Shown: piece by piece, positions 1-8,984 of the stretch | Layout: each line of letters begins with the position of its first letter | Position numbering within the stretch: position 1 is the first letter of the stretch | DNA from: CAZMFZ01 sp964565665 | GTDB lineage: Bacteria > Bacteroidota > Bacteroidia > Cytophagales > UBA9547 | Length of the DNA stretch: 37,732 nt | NCBI GenBank assembly: GCA_964565665.1 | Contig: CAZMFZ010000024.1 | Coordinates: 1 to 37,732, forward strand | Direction of reading: 5' to 3' | Position numbers and translations under genes: made by a program | Notes under the pieces: model-generated | Told to the model about the DNA's origin: nothing | The model's database searches: none | What the model saw: only the letters and a program-made list of their open reading frames with translations

Positions 1-45
1 AACAAATACTAAAGTTATTATATTCGACATCAATTAAAATATATA

Positions 46-975
46 ATGGAAAAAGAAGCTAAAATATACGTTGCGGGGCATAGGGGCATGGCTGGTTCGG
101 CTATTATTCGTCAGCTGAAATTAAAAGGATACCACAATTTTGTGTTTCGGACTTCTAAAGAACTTGATTTATCTAACCAACAAGCCGTTGCGGATTTTTT
201 TTCGGCAGAAAAACCCGATTATGTATTTCTTGCCGCAGCCAAAGTAGGTGGCATTGTGGCTAATAATACCTTTAGAGGCGAATTCATATACAAAAACCTG
301 ATGATTCAGAGCAACGTTATTCATCAATCTTATATTAATAAAGTAAAAAAATTATTGTTTTTGGGTTCATCCTGTATTTACCCAAAACTTGCTCCACAGC
401 CTCTGAAAGAAGATTATTTGCTTACTGGGCAATTGGAATATACCAACGAGCCTTATGCCATAGCTAAAATAGCGGGCATAAAAATGTGCGAAGCCTATCG
501 TACAGAATATGGTTGCAATTTCATTTCGGTAATGCCTACCAATTTATATGGCCCAAACGACAATTACGACTTACAAAATTCGCATGTGCTTCCTGCACTC
601 ATCAGAAAATTTCATGAAGCAAAAGAAAATAATCAACCTTTCGTAGAGATATGGGGTTCGGGAATGCCCAAAAGAGAGTTTTTGCATGTAGCTGATTTGG
701 CAGAGGCTTGTTATTTCTTAATGGAAAACTATAACGATTCTACTTTAATAAATATCGGCACAGGCGAAGATGTTACTATTAAAGAGTTGGCCGAATTAAT
801 ACAAGAAATAGTAGGCTTTGAGGGGGAATTGAGGTTTAACACTACCAAACCCGATGGCACTCCCCGCAAGCTGATGGACGTAACTAAACTCACAAATCTT
901 GGCTGGAAATACAAAATCAAACTCGAAGAAGGCATTGCAACCACTTACAAGCTATATAAAAATGCAGCAATTTAG
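46..975 (+). CDS. fcl: GDP-L-fucose synthase
   Basis: This enzyme converts GDP-4-keto-6-deoxy-D-mannose to GDP-L-fucose with NADPH, by epimerisation then reduction, supplying fucose for surface polysaccharide. The 309-residue protein is full length for this extended short-chain dehydrogenase family. It shows the Rossmann motif GHRGMAG (residues 11-17), the family signature AAKVGGI (about 64-70), the active-site SSC (108-110) and the YxxxK pair Y137/K141 (YAIAK). NSH at 178-180 fits the family's catalytic His. The GDP-mannose 4,6-dehydratase that makes its substrate is not in the window and may lie upstream. Its last 14 bases overlap the start of the following surface-protein gene. Identification is secure. 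Confidence 0.96.
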   Translation: MEKEAKIYVAGHRGMAGSAIIRQLKLKGYHNFVFRTSKELDLSNQQAVADFFSAEKPDYVFLAAAKVGGIVANNTFRGEFIYKNLMIQSNVIHQSYINKVKKLLFLGSSCIYPKLAPQPLKEDYLLTGQLEYTNEPYAIAKIAGIKMCEAYRTEYGCNFISVMPTNLYGPNDNYDLQNSHVLPALIRKFHEAKENNQPFVEIWGSGMPKREFLHVADLAEACYFLMENYNDSTLINIGTGEDVTIKELAELIQEIVGFEGELRFNTTKPDGTPRKLMDVTKLTNLGWKYKIKLEEGIATTYKLYKNAAI

Positions 976-3304
976 GCTTAGTTTTTTATGCCTTGTGATT
1001 TTAGCATTCAGCCAATCGCTTTTTTCTCAAGCTCATATTTACACTTTTAACAATAAAATTCCTGTAAGTGTAAACGGGCAAAACTTGAAAAATGCATGGG
1101 CTGGAGGCTTCAATTCAGCTCAAATCAATAAAATGGATTTGGACAATGATGGCATAGAAGATTTGGTGCTATTCGACAAAACGGCATCGAAAATAGCTAC
1201 TTTTTTATATAAAAATAATGGATTTGTATATGATGCCAAATACGAATTACGTTTTCCCAAAATTCAGTCGTGGATGCAATTAATTGATTACGATGGCGAT
1301 GGAAAAAAAGATATTTTTACCACTGGAGATTACTCCTCTACCATTGGCGTATACAGAAATACGAGTACTAACAAAAAAATATCGTGGGAACAAGTAAGTA
1401 CAGAATTGCTATCCAGCTTTACAGGTTTAAACTTTTTAGTTAGTATATACAATAACCCTTCAGATTTCCCTTCAATTTCAGATATTGACAACGATGGCGA
1501 CCTTGATATTATAACATATTCAGATAATGGTACAAATAGTTTTCAATCCTTTATTAATCAAAGTAAAGAAATATATAATGATTGCTCACATCTTGTTTTC
1601 GATAAATTTTCTAGTTGTTATGGTAAATTTTCTGCTGGAAACCAGTGCAACACTCCAGTGAATATAAATCAATCCTGTCCAGCATATTTAGGTGGTAGTC
1701 AAGATAATGCACGAGTTTTGCACAGCATGGTAGCTTCTGTTAAAGTTTACGATTTAAATGGAGATGGTTTAAAAGATATATTATTGGGGGATGGATTTTG
1801 TAATAACATTCAAGCTTTATATAATTCAGGCACCAATATTGATGCCAAAATAACAACTATTGTAAGTTCTTTCCCTCCACAATATCCTATTAATATTGAA
1901 CATTTTCCAGCAGTTTTTATTGAGAATATTGATGAAGACACTTTAAAAGATTTGTTGGCTTCCCCTATTACAAATGAAAATGATGGATATGCTGTAGATC
2001 TAGTAAACTCACTTTGGATGTATAAAAATATAGGAACTAATAAACAACCTAATTTCTCATTTACAGGTAAAAATTTCCTACAAAATGAAATGATTGATTT
2101 GGGCGAATCTGCCTCGCCTGCTATTTTTGATTACGATCTTGATGGAGATTTAGATCTTTTCGTGGGTAACAAAGGTTTTTTTACTGCAGGCACTACGGCA
2201 GGAAGCATTTATTTGTATAAAAATATTGGCACTAAAGATTCTGCACAGTTTAGTTTGGAGGATGAAGACTACCTCAGCCTCTCAGGGTTAAATTTTTCAG
2301 ATATTAGAATTGGATTCGCACCAGTAGACGACAATAATTCAACGGATTTGTATTTTATGGCCACCAATACCGATGAAGTTGGGCTGTTGTATTTTATTCC
2401 AAATGCAAACGACTCAGGATTCGCTCCTAATTTCAATATTCAAAATTTGAAAACTATAAATATTGATGCGTATTATAGCTATCCTAACGACAAAGTGAGT
2501 TTGTATTTTCGAAGGTTTTCAAAATCAGATTACATTCATATATTCCGTTACCAAAGCGAACTCAAACTACTTTTTGGTACAAATGCAGGCAATTTGCAGC
2601 TTTATAGCAATAATTTTAGCAATGGGTTGCCCAATTTTACCTTTGAGAAAGATAATTTTCTAAATACCACAAGCAACGATTATACTCGATATGCTGTAAA
2701 AGCAGTTACAAAAATACGAGGCACCGATTCATTAGTTGTATTCACCACCAATTCCTTAGGCGAAATAAACATTTACACATTGCCTTCGCTTTACAGCACC
2801 ACTTTTACCGCTACTAATTTCATTCTTCTAAACCCTGATACCAACACTGTGCAACCTACCAGTTTGGGGAGCAATGCCATGATTGGTATTGCAAACTTGC
2901 GAAATAATGATACCATTCCCGATTTGATAATAGGAACTAAAGGCGGAGGTTTACTTTATTTAAAAAATGAGTTTTTGAAAACTATGCTTCCGCCAACAAC
3001 TATCTCCGGACCAACAACTTCTATTCCTGGCACATCGGTGGGAACAAATATTTCTAATGCAAAAAAGCCTTTTAAAATTTATCCCAATCCGGTAGAGAGC
3101 ATTCTATATATTGAAGCGGAGCAAAACTGTAACTTGAGAATTTTAGATTTCCTGGGAAGGCAGATAGGTGAAATGGGAACTGTAAACCAAGGCTCCGTTC
3201 ATTTAGAAGATGTTTCCAAGCTTAACTCCGGCATTTATTTTATTAAAATAGAAACAAGAGGAATTAATTATTTTGAGAAAATAATTGTAAAACCTTCACA
3301 ATAG
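962..3304 (+). CDS. T9SS-exported FG-GAP/VCBS repeat surface protein
   Basis: A secreted protein of about 780 residues. I chose ATG 962 because a signal peptide follows at once (MQQFRLSFLCLVILAFSQ, cleavage probably near FSQ-AH). The open frame extends upstream to 899, but that would put charged residues before the signal. Calcium-binding-like FG-GAP/VCBS motifs recur through the body: DLDNDGIEDLVLFD, DYDGDGKKDIF, DIDNDGDLDII, DLNGDGLKDILLGDG and DYDLDGDLDLFVG. This fits a beta-propeller. The last 75 or so residues form a type A T9SS sorting domain (KIYPNPVESILYIE, then SGIYFIKIET and a short basic tail). Such proteins are exported through the T9SS and anchored to or released from the surface. 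Ligand and role are unknown. It overlaps fcl by 14 bases, so the two are probably cotranscribed. Confidence 0.87.
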   Translation: MQQFRLSFLCLVILAFSQSLFSQAHIYTFNNKIPVSVNGQNLKNAWAGGFNSAQINKMDLDNDGIEDLVLFDKTASKIATFLYKNNGFVYDAKYELRFPKIQSWMQLIDYDGDGKKDIFTTGDYSSTIGVYRNTSTNKKISWEQVSTELLSSFTGLNFLVSIYNNPSDFPSISDIDNDGDLDIITYSDNGTNSFQSFINQSKEIYNDCSHLVFDKFSSCYGKFSAGNQCNTPVNINQSCPAYLGGSQDNARVLHSMVASVKVYDLNGDGLKDILLGDGFCNNIQALYNSGTNIDAKITTIVSSFPPQYPINIEHFPAVFIENIDEDTLKDLLASPITNENDGYAVDLVNSLWMYKNIGTNKQPNFSFTGKNFLQNEMIDLGESASPAIFDYDLDGDLDLFVGNKGFFTAGTTAGSIYLYKNIGTKDSAQFSLEDEDYLSLSGLNFSDIRIGFAPVDDNNSTDLYFMATNTDEVGLLYFIPNANDSGFAPNFNIQNLKTINIDAYYSYPNDKVSLYFRRFSKSDYIHIFRYQSELKLLFGTNAGNLQLYSNNFSNGLPNFTFEKDNFLNTTSNDYTRYAVKAVTKIRGTDSLVVFTTNSLGEINIYTLPSLYSTTFTATNFILLNPDTNTVQPTSLGSNAMIGIANLRNNDTIPDLIIGTKGGGLLYLKNEFLKTMLPPTTISGPTTSIPGTSVGTNISNAKKPFKIYPNPVESILYIEAEQNCNLRILDFLGRQIGEMGTVNQGSVHLEDVSKLNSGIYFIKIETRGINYFEKIIVKPSQ

Positions 3305-3327
3305 AAACTCGCGTTGCTTTACCGCAA

Positions 3328-4302
3328 TTATCCTAAACTTTGATTTTCCACAGAAGATATTTTTAGCAAATCTTCGTATTCTTTTGGGGTTAAATCATTG
3401 AAAAAATAATGCACTGGATTGGCAAAATTGCTATTTCTAATCACTTCATAATGCAAATGCGGTGAGGTAGCCGTGCCAGTGCTGCCTACATAGCCAATTA
3501 CCTCGCCACGCTTCACATGTTGTCCGTTTTTTATTTTTATTTTATCACAATGAGCATAGCGTGTTACAAATCCAAAGCCATGGTGTACTTCTATCAAATT
3601 GCCATAGCCATCATTTCTGCCAGGCACATAAGCCACGCCATTGCCAGTTGCATAAATTGGGGTGCCTCTCACAGCAGCAAAATCAGCACCAGTGTGAAAC
3701 TTTCTCACTTTATAAATGGGATGAATACGCATCCCAAATCCAGAAGCAAGCGACTTTAAATCCTTATTATGAATGGGTTGAATAGCCGGAATTGCGGTGA
3801 GCATTTCTTCCTTTTTACGAGCCAATTCTGCCAATTCATCATACGATTTACTTTGCACATACAGTTGTTTTTTAAGTTCGTCAATATGCTCGTAAGTGCC
3901 AGTAATAAATTTATTGCGGTCAAATTCCAAGTTCAGAAATTCTTTGTATTTGTCTACGCCACCCGAACCCGCATTTCGTACAGAAGCAGGCAATGGCTTA
4001 GTTTCAAAGATTACTCGGTAAATATTGTCATCTCTGTCTTTTAGGGAATTTACCACATCATTGATTTGAGCCAATTGATAGTTGATTGTTCCATAATTTG
4101 ATTTTAATTCCTCATTCTCTTTTTTAAGCAATACTTCTTTTGGAGAATCAAAAAATCGGAGGTAAAGTAAAAAACAAAGTACCGTAAAAACGAAACTCAC
4201 CAATAAAAATCCAGCTATGTTGATTAAAAAATCGGATCGAGTGCTTACATGACGTTCGTATCGGCATGTTTCGGTATCGTAATAGTATTTTATTTTTGCC
4301 AC
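3328..4302 (-). CDS. M23 family (LytM-type) peptidoglycan endopeptidase, membrane anchored
   Basis: A 324-residue cell-envelope hydrolase expected to cut peptide cross-links of peptidoglycan. It has a cytoplasmic N-terminus, one membrane span (about residues 28-50), a charged helical stretch likely to form coiled coil (about 55-165), and a C-terminal LytM domain (about 183-300). The zinc ligands are visible: H203 and D207 in HTGAD, H251 in RYAHC, and the HxH of PHLHYE (H282, H284). The catalytic set is complete, so it is probably active rather than a pseudo-LytM activator. The start codon is GTG, and its first base is the last base of the stop codon of the Uma2 gene upstream, so translation is probably coupled. 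The topology resembles Bacteroidota M23 proteins with a coiled coil that act in cell-shape or division control. Confidence 0.93.
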   Translation of the reverse strand: MAKIKYYYDTETCRYERHVSTRSDFLINIAGFLLVSFVFTVLCFLLYLRFFDSPKEVLLKKENEELKSNYGTINYQLAQINDVVNSLKDRDDNIYRVIFETKPLPASVRNAGSGGVDKYKEFLNLEFDRNKFITGTYEHIDELKKQLYVQSKSYDELAELARKKEEMLTAIPAIQPIHNKDLKSLASGFGMRIHPIYKVRKFHTGADFAAVRGTPIYATGNGVAYVPGRNDGYGNLIEVHHGFGFVTRYAHCDKIKIKNGQHVKRGEVIGYVGSTGTATSPHLHYEVIRNSNFANPVHYFFNDLTPKEYEDLLKISSVENQSLG

Positions 4303-4898
4303 TAAATATAGTTTTTAAACAATTCGTTGACAGTAATTTCCAAATCACTGATTACTGAAGTAGCGGGAATCAGATCGTTTTCAGAACAAGTAACGTCATT
4401 TTTAGGTGAGGTAAAAACTTTAACCATTCGTACGGAAGGCAGAATATGCCAAACTAGTTTTGCCCCATTTTCGAAATATTGAACAGTTTTTTCAAATGTG
4501 TTTTGGTAATTGTCGTTTTTTGAAATTACCGCTATCAAAAATTCAGACATTACCATTTCATTGTTACCTGCTTTGATGAGTTGTTCTTGTGTAAAAAAAG
4601 CTATATACGGTCTGCGAAAGCTTATTTCCATCAACACTTCTACTTCAGTTATCAGCATACCGTCATTTGTAAATGAACTAGTCTCTCTAAACTTTTTTAA
4701 AAGGTTAGAGTACAATAAATTGTGCTTTACATCCATTTTCCTATGAATTTTTATAATTTTCCCTTCATTCCACTCGTATTTGAAACCGGGTGTTTCGGGT
4801 TCCCATTTTAAGAATTGCATAAGGCTTACTTCTGTGCCACTGGGCATTCTACGCTTGCGTAAATGGATTTTAAAAGGGTGTTTGGCGGCTATTTCCAT
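4302..4898 (-). CDS. Uma2-family (DUF820) protein, probably catalytically dead
   Basis: A 198-residue protein of the Uma2 family, a PD-(D/E)XK nuclease fold common in Cyanobacteria and Bacteroidota. The fold is recognisable: YEWNEGKI (41-48), RRPYIAF (95-101), SEFLIAVIS (118-126), EKTVQYFENGAKLVWHILP (136-154). In active-looking members these read roughly yElidGei, vPDvaf, PDlvvEVlS and eKl.eY...gv..yWlvdp. Here the PD aspartate is Y98 and the EVlS glutamate is A123, while K137 is kept. Two of the expected metal-binding or catalytic acids are therefore absent. The alignment is by eye. It sits directly upstream of the M23 peptidase with a one-base overlap and is divergent from alaS. Function is unknown. 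Confidence 0.85.
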   Translation of the reverse strand: MEIAAKHPFKIHLRKRRMPSGTEVSLMQFLKWEPETPGFKYEWNEGKIIKIHRKMDVKHNLLYSNLLKKFRETSSFTNDGMLITEVEVLMEISFRRPYIAFFTQEQLIKAGNNEMVMSEFLIAVISKNDNYQNTFEKTVQYFENGAKLVWHILPSVRMVKVFTSPKNDVTCSENDLIPATSVISDLEITVNELFKNYI

Positions 4899-5048
4899 AA
4901 CTATCTATTTAAAAGAGAAAGCAAGATAAAACTTTTATCCTACAAATCAAAACTTGACAGCCCTTCCGCTTAGGTAACCGCCAAGATTTATTTACTTTGC
5001 ACTGCATTATAATTATCATTCGGCATTCATCATTACGCATATAAAAAA

Positions 5049-7718
5049 GTGACTTCTTCCAAACAAATTCGCCAGCAATTCCTCGATTTTTTTCAATCAA
5101 AACAACATTTAATCGTTTCATCTGCCCCCATGGTGTTGAAAAACGACCCTACCTTGATGTTTACCAATGCAGGAATGAACCAATTTAAAGATTTTTTTCT
5201 TGGCAATGGCACACCCCAATCTAGAAGAGTGGCAGATACCCAAAAATGTTTGCGGGTCACTGGAAAGCATAACGACTTAGAGGATGTCGGTCATGATACT
5301 TACCACCACACCATGTTTGAAATGCTCGGTAATTGGAGCTTTGGCGATTATTTCAAAAAAGACGCCATTGCTTGGGCATGGGAATTGCTAACGGAAGTAT
5401 ACCAATTGCCCAAAGAGCGTTTGTATGTAACCGTTTTTGAAGGAGACAGTAAGGAAGGTTTGGAATTTGACCAAGAGGCATTTGACATCTGGGCTGAGTT
5501 AATTGACAAATCGCACATCCTGAAAGGCAATAAAAAAGACAATTTTTGGGAAATGGGCGACCAAGGCCCTTGTGGTCCCTGCTCAGAGATTCATATAGAC
5601 ATTCGGCCACAAAGTGAAATAGACAAAGTGCCAGGTGCTGCCAGGGTAAATAATGACGACCCCCAAGTGATTGAAATTTGGAACAATGTGTTTATGCAAT
5701 TCAACCGCAAAGCCGATGGCTCGCTAGAATTGCTGCCCGACAAGCACGTAGATACAGGCATGGGTTTTGAGCGATTGGTGCGAGTGATTCAAGGAAAATC
5801 ATCTAATTACGATACCGATATTTTCCAGCCGCTCATTCAGCATCTTGAAAAAGAGACAGGATTTAAATATACGCAAGGCGATATTCCAAAAGTGGAAACA
5901 GAAGATTTGGGTGTAAAACAAGATATTGCCATGCGTGTAATTTCCGACCATATCCGAGCTGTTTCCTTTGCCATAGCAGATGGGCAGTTGCCTGCCAATG
6001 CCAAAGCGGGTTATGTAATTCGCAGAATATTGAGAAGGGCTGTTCGCTACGGTTACACCTTTTTGGGATATAAAGAGCCATTCATGTTCAAATTAGTACC
6101 TATTTTGGCAGAAATATTGGATGTGTTCACAGAACTGAAAGCCCAGCAAGAATTTATCTCTAATGTGACACGCGAAGAGGAAACTTCTTTTTTGCGAACT
6201 TTAGAGAATGGTATTCGTCTTTTAGATACAATGTTCAAAACTCAAAATTCAAAATTAATTGAAGGGAAAATTGTATTTGAGCTTTATGACACCTACGGTT
6301 TCCCTCTTGATCTTACTGCCTTAATTGCTAAAGAGCAAGGCTATTCGATCGATGAAGTTGGTTTCCACAAAGAAATGGAAGCCCAAAAAGCACGTTCTAG
6401 AAATGCTGCTGTTACTGAAAAATCTGATTGGATAAATCTTAATCCCGATACCCATGTGCAGTTTGTAGGATACGATCAATTTTCAGTAGAATCAAAAATA
6501 ATCAAATACAGAAAAATAACTACCAAAGACCAAATTCAATACCAGATTGTGCTTGACAAAACACCATTCTATGCCGAGAGTGGTGGTCAGGTGGGTGACA
6601 CTGGTACTTTGACATTTAAAAACACCCCCGTTTCTCTTCAAATCATCAACACAAAAAAAGAGAACGACCTGATTGTCCATTTTACGAACGATGATTTGGA
6701 AGATATTTTGACTTCTCTTTCGGGCAAAACGGAAGTAGTGGCAACCATTCACATAGAAAATAGAAAATACACAACAAATAACCATACAGCTACACATTTA
6801 TTGCAATCCGCTTTGCGAAATGTATTGGGAAACCATGTGCAACAGAAAGGTTCTTTAGTAAATACTGATTTATTGAGGTTTGATTTTGCCCATTTTTCTA
6901 AAATGAGCAACGATGATATCGACAAAGTAGAACAAATTGTAAACTCCAAAATCAGGGAAAATATACCTTTAGATGAAAAACGAAATGTGCCTATCAAGCA
7001 AGCTCTGGAATATGGAGCTACGGCTTTGTTTGGCGAAAAATATGGTGATTTTGTACGAGTTATCACTTTCGACCCTAGCTATTCTGTAGAATTGTGTGGA
7101 GGTACGCACGTGAAAGCCACAGGTGAAATCGGGTATTTGAAAATAGTTTCAGAAAGCTCAGTTGCAGCAGGAGTACGAAGAATTGAAGCGGTAACTGCCT
7201 CAAAAGCAGAGCAATATGTGAATGAGCGGTTGGCAGTTGGCGAAAATTTAGCCCTTATTCTGAAAAATCCAAAAGACCTAGTGAAAGCTGTAGAGACCTT
7301 ACTTGAGGAAAAAACAGCTTTACAAAAAGTATTGGAGAAATTTGAAGCAGAGAAGGTGCAACAAATCAAAATTGATCTTTTAAGCAAAGTAAAACAAGTA
7401 AATGGATACAATGCCATTATTGAGAAGGTAGATATATCCACTGCAGAATCGGTTAAAACTTTGGCCTTTGAGCTCAAAAATCAGGTAGAAAATTTATTTG
7501 GTGTGTTGGCAGCCGAAATTGATGGAAAACCACAAATAGCAGTAGTAATTTCAGATAACTTGGTAAAAGACAAAGGATTAAATGCTTCAAATATTGTACG
7601 CGAACTAGCCAAAGAGATACAAGGTGGAGGCGGTGGGCAGCCATTTTTCGCAACAGCCGGGGGAAAAAATATGAGCGGGTTAGATAGCGTTTTAGAAAAG
7701 GCGAAATCAATAATTTAA
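5049..7718 (+). CDS. alaS: Alanyl-tRNA synthetase
   Basis: Charges tRNA-Ala in the cytoplasm and clears mischarged Ser/Gly-tRNA-Ala. The 889 residues match the usual length. The start is GTG at 5049; the N-terminus (TSSKQIRQQFLDFF, then SSAPMVLKNDPTLMFTNAG) aligns with the family from that point. The class II aminoacylation domain fills roughly the first 450 residues. The editing domain carries its zinc ligands, H579 and H583 in HTATH and C683/H687 in CGGTH. The C-terminal oligomerisation domain ends with the glycine-rich GGGGGQPFFATAGG. It is followed after three bases by the kinase-like gene, so the two probably share a transcript. Confidence 0.98.
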   Translation: MTSSKQIRQQFLDFFQSKQHLIVSSAPMVLKNDPTLMFTNAGMNQFKDFFLGNGTPQSRRVADTQKCLRVTGKHNDLEDVGHDTYHHTMFEMLGNWSFGDYFKKDAIAWAWELLTEVYQLPKERLYVTVFEGDSKEGLEFDQEAFDIWAELIDKSHILKGNKKDNFWEMGDQGPCGPCSEIHIDIRPQSEIDKVPGAARVNNDDPQVIEIWNNVFMQFNRKADGSLELLPDKHVDTGMGFERLVRVIQGKSSNYDTDIFQPLIQHLEKETGFKYTQGDIPKVETEDLGVKQDIAMRVISDHIRAVSFAIADGQLPANAKAGYVIRRILRRAVRYGYTFLGYKEPFMFKLVPILAEILDVFTELKAQQEFISNVTREEETSFLRTLENGIRLLDTMFKTQNSKLIEGKIVFELYDTYGFPLDLTALIAKEQGYSIDEVGFHKEMEAQKARSRNAAVTEKSDWINLNPDTHVQFVGYDQFSVESKIIKYRKITTKDQIQYQIVLDKTPFYAESGGQVGDTGTLTFKNTPVSLQIINTKKENDLIVHFTNDDLEDILTSLSGKTEVVATIHIENRKYTTNNHTATHLLQSALRNVLGNHVQQKGSLVNTDLLRFDFAHFSKMSNDDIDKVEQIVNSKIRENIPLDEKRNVPIKQALEYGATALFGEKYGDFVRVITFDPSYSVELCGGTHVKATGEIGYLKIVSESSVAAGVRRIEAVTASKAEQYVNERLAVGENLALILKNPKDLVKAVETLLEEKTALQKVLEKFEAEKVQQIKIDLLSKVKQVNGYNAIIEKVDISTAESVKTLAFELKNQVENLFGVLAAEIDGKPQIAVVISDNLVKDKGLNASNIVRELAKEIQGGGGGQPFFATAGGKNMSGLDSVLEKAKSII

Positions 7719-7721
7719 ATC

Positions 7722-8243
7722 ATGAAATATTATCAACACAAGCTTTCCTATGGAGCAAATAACACAGTTGTAGCTATAAATAATGCAGAAGTTGCCAAAA
7801 TATTTGAAGGCGATACACGATCAGACATTGGTTCTGAGGCTGAGAAGATGAAGTTTGCCAATCAAATCAACGATTTGGTAGTGAAATTTATAAGGCTAGA
7901 ATACAATAGAGAAAACAACTGGGAAATGCTGGTAATGGAGAGGATATACCCAATAGATTTTAGAAGTATTGAAGTAGAGAAAAGAGAAGTTATATTTAGT
8001 GTTTTTGAAGATGAGCTATATCAATTACACAAAAATGGATTTGTACATCGCGATATTTGTAGACCTTCAAATATTTCAGGAGAAAAATTTGACAATATTA
8101 TGCTCACTCAATCGGGAATTCGCCTTATTGATGTAGGAATATCGGCACTAGAAAAACAAGTTGGAGATAAAATTTTTGAGAAATATACCGAACATGAGCT
8201 AAAAGAAGTACAGGTTTTTAAACAATATTTCCTAAATAGATAA
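7722..8243 (+). CDS. Minimal protein-kinase-like phosphotransferase
   Basis: A 173-residue protein with the core of the protein kinase/aminoglycoside phosphotransferase fold in very compact form. Candidate parts are the ATP-binding lysine K26 (VAKIF), helix-C-like E39 (SEAEKMK), a hinge around LVMERIYP (70-77), the catalytic loop HRD (109-111) with N117 (HRDICRPSN), and a metal-binding D137 in IDVG where kinases have DFG. No clear glycine-rich loop is seen, though LSYGANNTV (8-16) sits in its place. Typical kinase domains need about 250 residues, so much of the C-lobe is missing. It starts three bases after alaS. The substrate is unknown; a protein, small molecule or lipid A sugar are all possible. 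No toxin, receptor or chaperone is next to it. Confidence 0.7.
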   Translation: MKYYQHKLSYGANNTVVAINNAEVAKIFEGDTRSDIGSEAEKMKFANQINDLVVKFIRLEYNRENNWEMLVMERIYPIDFRSIEVEKREVIFSVFEDELYQLHKNGFVHRDICRPSNISGEKFDNIMLTQSGIRLIDVGISALEKQVGDKIFEKYTEHELKEVQVFKQYFLNR

Positions 8244-8350
8244 TATTTGAATTTGCATTTATGCATTTGCGTTTGTAACCATAAAAATCTAAATTTGATT
8301 TAAGTCAAGAGTGGGAATCTGTAGCGTAAAAATAATGTTCGAAAAATTTT

Positions 8351-8644
8351 ATGAACCTGCAAGATACACAACACATAATAGCATCACATAAGCAAGAGCT
8401 GCTCGAGAAATACTATATTAAATCTATCGGTATTTTTGGCTCATATGCCCGAGGCGAGCAACGTGACGGCAGCGATATAGATGTGTTGGTGGAGTTTGAT
8501 CGGAATGTTGATTTTTTTAAATTTTTGGACGCGGAAGAATTTTTAGCAAATTTATTCAATAGAAAAGTTGATTTATTTACTGAGGCCAATCTAAAACCAT
8601 TTATTCGAAGTTATGTATTCAACGACTTAAAAAAAGTGGCGTGA
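8351..8644 (+). CDS. mntA: MNT-domain nucleotidyltransferase, MntA-type antitoxin (type VII TA)
   Basis: A 97-residue minimal nucleotidyltransferase. It has the polymerase-beta-like motif GS-x10-DxD in full (GSYARGEQRDGSDID) followed by the VDLF segment, so it should be active. In type VII systems MntA transfers AMP onto a tyrosine of the partner HEPN toxin and so neutralises it. It overlaps the downstream HEPN gene by four bases (GTGA), the usual coupling of this pair. There are 107 bases between it and the kinase-like gene, with no convincing operator. The toxin partner is frameshifted (see next entry), so this antitoxin may now have no active target here. Confidence 0.88.
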   Translation: MNLQDTQHIIASHKQELLEKYYIKSIGIFGSYARGEQRDGSDIDVLVEFDRNVDFFKFLDAEEFLANLFNRKVDLFTEANLKPFIRSYVFNDLKKVA

Positions 8645-8976
8645 AAAGGAATGCTGAAGAGTTCTTAAATGATATATTGGTGGCTTTAAAAAATATTGAG
8701 CAATATACAAATGGCATTGATTTCAATAAGTTTCAAAACAATTCTCAAATATATTATGCAGTAATAAAGAATGTAGAGATAATTGGTGAAGATTTAAAGA
8801 ACGTTCCTAATGTGATTTTACAAACTATTCCTGAAACACCATGGAAAAGATGGATTGCAATGAGAGAAAAATTAACACACGCTTATTTGAAATTGATTTA
8901 TATATCGTGTGGGAGGTTACTACTATTTATTGTAAAATATTTGAGAACTCAGTCACAAAACTCAATACAAACTTAA
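8641..8976 (+). CDS. hepT: HEPN-domain HepT-type toxin, frameshifted near the C-terminus
   Basis: A 111-residue HEPN protein starting at GTG 8641. HepT toxins are RNases with an RX4-6H motif; a tyrosine two residues after the His is the AMPylation target. Here the motif is REKLTHAY, preceded by the family's IPETPWKRWIAM. Directly after TAY the protein stops resembling HepT (LKLIYISCGRLLLF). Reading one base forward from the T run at 8886-8888 restores family-like sequence, HAYFEIDLYIVWEV, and continues to TAA at 8982-8984, immediately before the galE ATG. This points to loss of one T in an ancestral TTTT. The active motif survives, but the C-terminal helix is replaced by unrelated sequence, so the protein is probably impaired. 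A base-calling error in the T run is the main alternative. Confidence 0.8.
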   Translation: MKRNAEEFLNDILVALKNIEQYTNGIDFNKFQNNSQIYYAVIKNVEIIGEDLKNVPNVILQTIPETPWKRWIAMREKLTHAYLKLIYISCGRLLLFIVKYLRTQSQNSIQT

Positions 8977-8984
8977 AATCCTAA

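Noticed and set aside
899..961. Upstream extension of the T9SS surface protein
   Set aside because: It would lie inside fcl and place a charged stretch before the signal peptide; ATG 962 starts directly at the signal.
4980..4997. TTTACTTTG as a -7 promoter for alaS
   Set aside because: The spacing inside the element is one base short of TAnnTTTG and no -33 lies at a suitable distance.
8254..8265. TGCATTTATGCA palindrome upstream of mntA as an operator
   Set aside because: Only five-base arms in a stretch full of ATTTGC-like words; MntA/HepT autoregulation has no known site of this form.
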